This document shows positions 4,849 through 5,962 of a stretch of DNA of 5,962 nucleotides, in pieces. The first letter of the stretch is position 1. Each line of letters starts with the position of its first letter. A model generated the notes under the pieces. That model did no database searches. It was not told where the DNA came from and worked only from the letters and a program-made list of their open reading frames with translations. A program made the translations under genes and the position numbers. Source of the stretch: Bacteroidota bacterium (GTDB lineage: Bacteria > Bacteroidota > Bacteroidia > Flavobacteriales > Crocinitomicaceae); assembly GCA_029558435.1 (NCBI GenBank), contig JAKQEZ010000450.1, positions 1 through 5,962 of the forward strand, read 5' to 3'.

Positions 4849-5955
4849 ATGTTTAGAGAATTTGAAGAAAAAGCAAAAAAAGCAAGAACGGCGCAACAAC
4901 CAACCCCAGCACCTACTATTGGAGCTGGTGGACGCAACCCAATGAGTGGTCCAATAGTATTACCTCCATTACGTCCAGCTCCAGCTCCAGCACTTCAAAG
5001 TAGCATTAAAAGAATACACAATTTATTAGCTACAATGTGGGGGAGTGTAAGTATTGGCGTTAGTTTTTCCAATATATCCACCGAGGTAATGGAGAAGGTT
5101 TTTAGAAAAACAGATTTAGTAGGCTATGAACAGAGATTAGCCGGGCTTGTTAAACAGGTTTCTTTTTTAAACGGAATATTTTTAGCGTGTACACAAACAG
5201 GGCTTTATACTTCTCCAGACGGTTATAATTGGACACAAAGACAATCTGGAATTGTAAAGGTTTTATTTGAAAAAGGCGTTTTTGTAGCGATTGGAGTTGC
5301 TGGAACATTCACTTCAACGGACGGTATAGCATGGACTCACAGCTGGTCAGATGGATCTGTATATGATGTGGTTTATTCAGCGGATTTGGGAATGTTTGTT
5401 AAAACAACTTTTCATTCACAAGGGGTATATACATCTTTAGACGGCACTAATTGGACACAAAGACAATCTGGAATTTTTTTTAAAGTTGTGTTTGGAAATG
5501 GCGTTTTTGTAGCGGCGGGAACATCGGGAGTTTATTCATCAACTGACGGCATCACATGGAACCAAACCTCCACAGATTCTATTAACGACATTTGTTTTGG
5601 TAACGGGATGTTTATGACAACATCAATCAGCACCGCCAAAACATATAGGTCCACAAACGGAATCACATGGACTGAAACTTTATCAACAGGAACACTCCGT
5701 TTCCACCTTGCAATAGGAAGGATTGTGATGTTCAACCCATCCATTAATTCAATACATTATACAATAAATGGTGATTCCTGGACAACAATAGAAGCGGCAA
5801 ATATTATAACCCAAATCTTTGGAACTGATGATTTATTCGTGGTTAAAAATGAATTAGATACCGCCTTTACAACAGACTTTAAAACGTGGACAATTGTTCC
5901 AGACGACTATATCATTACATTATTAACCGTTCCACGCTCGGAGTTAAATGTATAG
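4849..5955 (+). CDS. Seven-repeat Asp-box beta-propeller protein, candidate spike or receptor-binding protein
   Basis: The 368 residues have no membrane helix. Residues 1-16 form a charged helix, 17-50 a Pro/Ala/Gly-rich linker (LPPLRPAPAPAL), and about 51-100 a connecting region. From about 101 to the end there are seven repeats of 34-40 residues. Each is centred on an Asp-box-like S-x-D-G-x-x-W: 122-128, 156-162, 196-202, 231-237, 268-274, and degenerate copies at 305-311 (TINGDSW) and 341-347 (TTDFKTW). Blades also share a GxFVAxG strand and an xGxYTS strand. Seven such units suggest a seven-bladed propeller like BNR/sialidase-type folds, though no sialidase active-site arginines are evident. 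Such folds often bind glycans. As the only other soluble protein in the module it is a good spike candidate, the N-terminal part attaching it to the capsid. Function inferred. Confidence 0.7.
   Translation: MFREFEEKAKKARTAQQPTPAPTIGAGGRNPMSGPIVLPPLRPAPAPALQSSIKRIHNLLATMWGSVSIGVSFSNISTEVMEKVFRKTDLVGYEQRLAGLVKQVSFLNGIFLACTQTGLYTSPDGYNWTQRQSGIVKVLFEKGVFVAIGVAGTFTSTDGIAWTHSWSDGSVYDVVYSADLGMFVKTTFHSQGVYTSLDGTNWTQRQSGIFFKVVFGNGVFVAAGTSGVYSSTDGITWNQTSTDSINDICFGNGMFMTTSISTAKTYRSTNGITWTETLSTGTLRFHLAIGRIVMFNPSINSIHYTINGDSWTTIEAANIITQIFGTDDLFVVKNELDTAFTTDFKTWTIVPDDYIITLLTVPRSELNV
5226..5475 (+). repeat. 28-base identical direct repeat inside the propeller gene
   Basis: Positions 5226-5253 and 5448-5475 are identical over 28 bases and encode the same NWTQRQSGI. 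The copies are 222 bases (74 codons, two blades) apart, so blades 1 and 3 share DNA identity while the intervening blade differs. This indicates a recent two-blade duplication or gene conversion within the gene. Confidence 0.85.
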
Positions 5956-5957
5956 TT

Positions 5958-5962
5958 ATGAA
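5958..5962 (+). CDS. Possible start of the next gene (cut by window end)
   Basis: An ATG at 5958 follows the propeller stop by 2 bases, the same spacing as at other junctions of this operon. Only ATGAA is visible, so nothing can be said about the product and the start itself is unproven. Confidence 0.3.

Noticed and set aside
4849..5955. Active sialidase
   Set aside because: Asp-boxes are present, but I see no FRIP-like motif or catalytic arginine triad, so only the fold, not the enzyme, is supported.

Overview
The window looks like the virion and lysis module of a small, tailless, internal-membrane-containing phage of a Bacteroidota host, most likely a flavobacterium. The DNA is AT-rich. 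Starts are preceded by A-rich leaders with no convincing Shine-Dalgarno sequence, which is typical of Bacteroidota. All supported genes lie on the + strand and are packed tightly, several with ATGA stop/start overlaps. I see no portal, large terminase, tail, integrase or replication gene, and no packaging ATPase. The nearest biological model I can name is the FLiP/PhiCjT23 (Finnlakeviridae) type of membrane-containing flavobacterial phage with a double jelly-roll capsid. That assignment is an inference from gene content, not from a homology search.

Layout. (1) Positions 1-638 hold the tail of a gene cut by the window edge. It overlaps a lipoprotein-plus-C-terminal-membrane-anchor protein that has the architecture of a unimolecular spanin. 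(2) Positions 716-1687 hold a 44-residue membrane peptide, a 252-residue soluble protein that is the best major capsid candidate, and a strong intrinsic terminator. (3) Positions 1701-2878 hold four small proteins, each with one C-terminal membrane segment and mostly a Lys/Arg-rich tail. (4) Positions 2871-4838 hold five proteins that are anchored at the N-terminus instead. They are an annexin-repeat-like protein, a coiled-coil protein, a GH108-type muramidase, a peptidoglycan-binding-domain protein and a 76-residue protein of unknown function. (5) Positions 4849-5955 hold a soluble 368-residue protein with a Pro-rich N-terminus and seven Asp-box-like repeats, probably a beta-propeller spike or receptor-binding protein. 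A further gene may start at 5958.

A working model follows, as inference. The capsid protein forms the shell and the single-pass proteins populate an internal membrane. The membrane-anchored muramidase and peptidoglycan-binding protein open the cell wall during entry and/or lysis, the propeller protein recognises the host surface, and the lipoprotein acts last in lysis at the outer membrane. The terminator after the capsid gene would let capsid transcripts exceed those of the downstream membrane proteins. Two genes (716-850 and 2759-2878) are very short and easy to miss, but both are well supported by membrane-segment architecture and by how they fit their neighbours.
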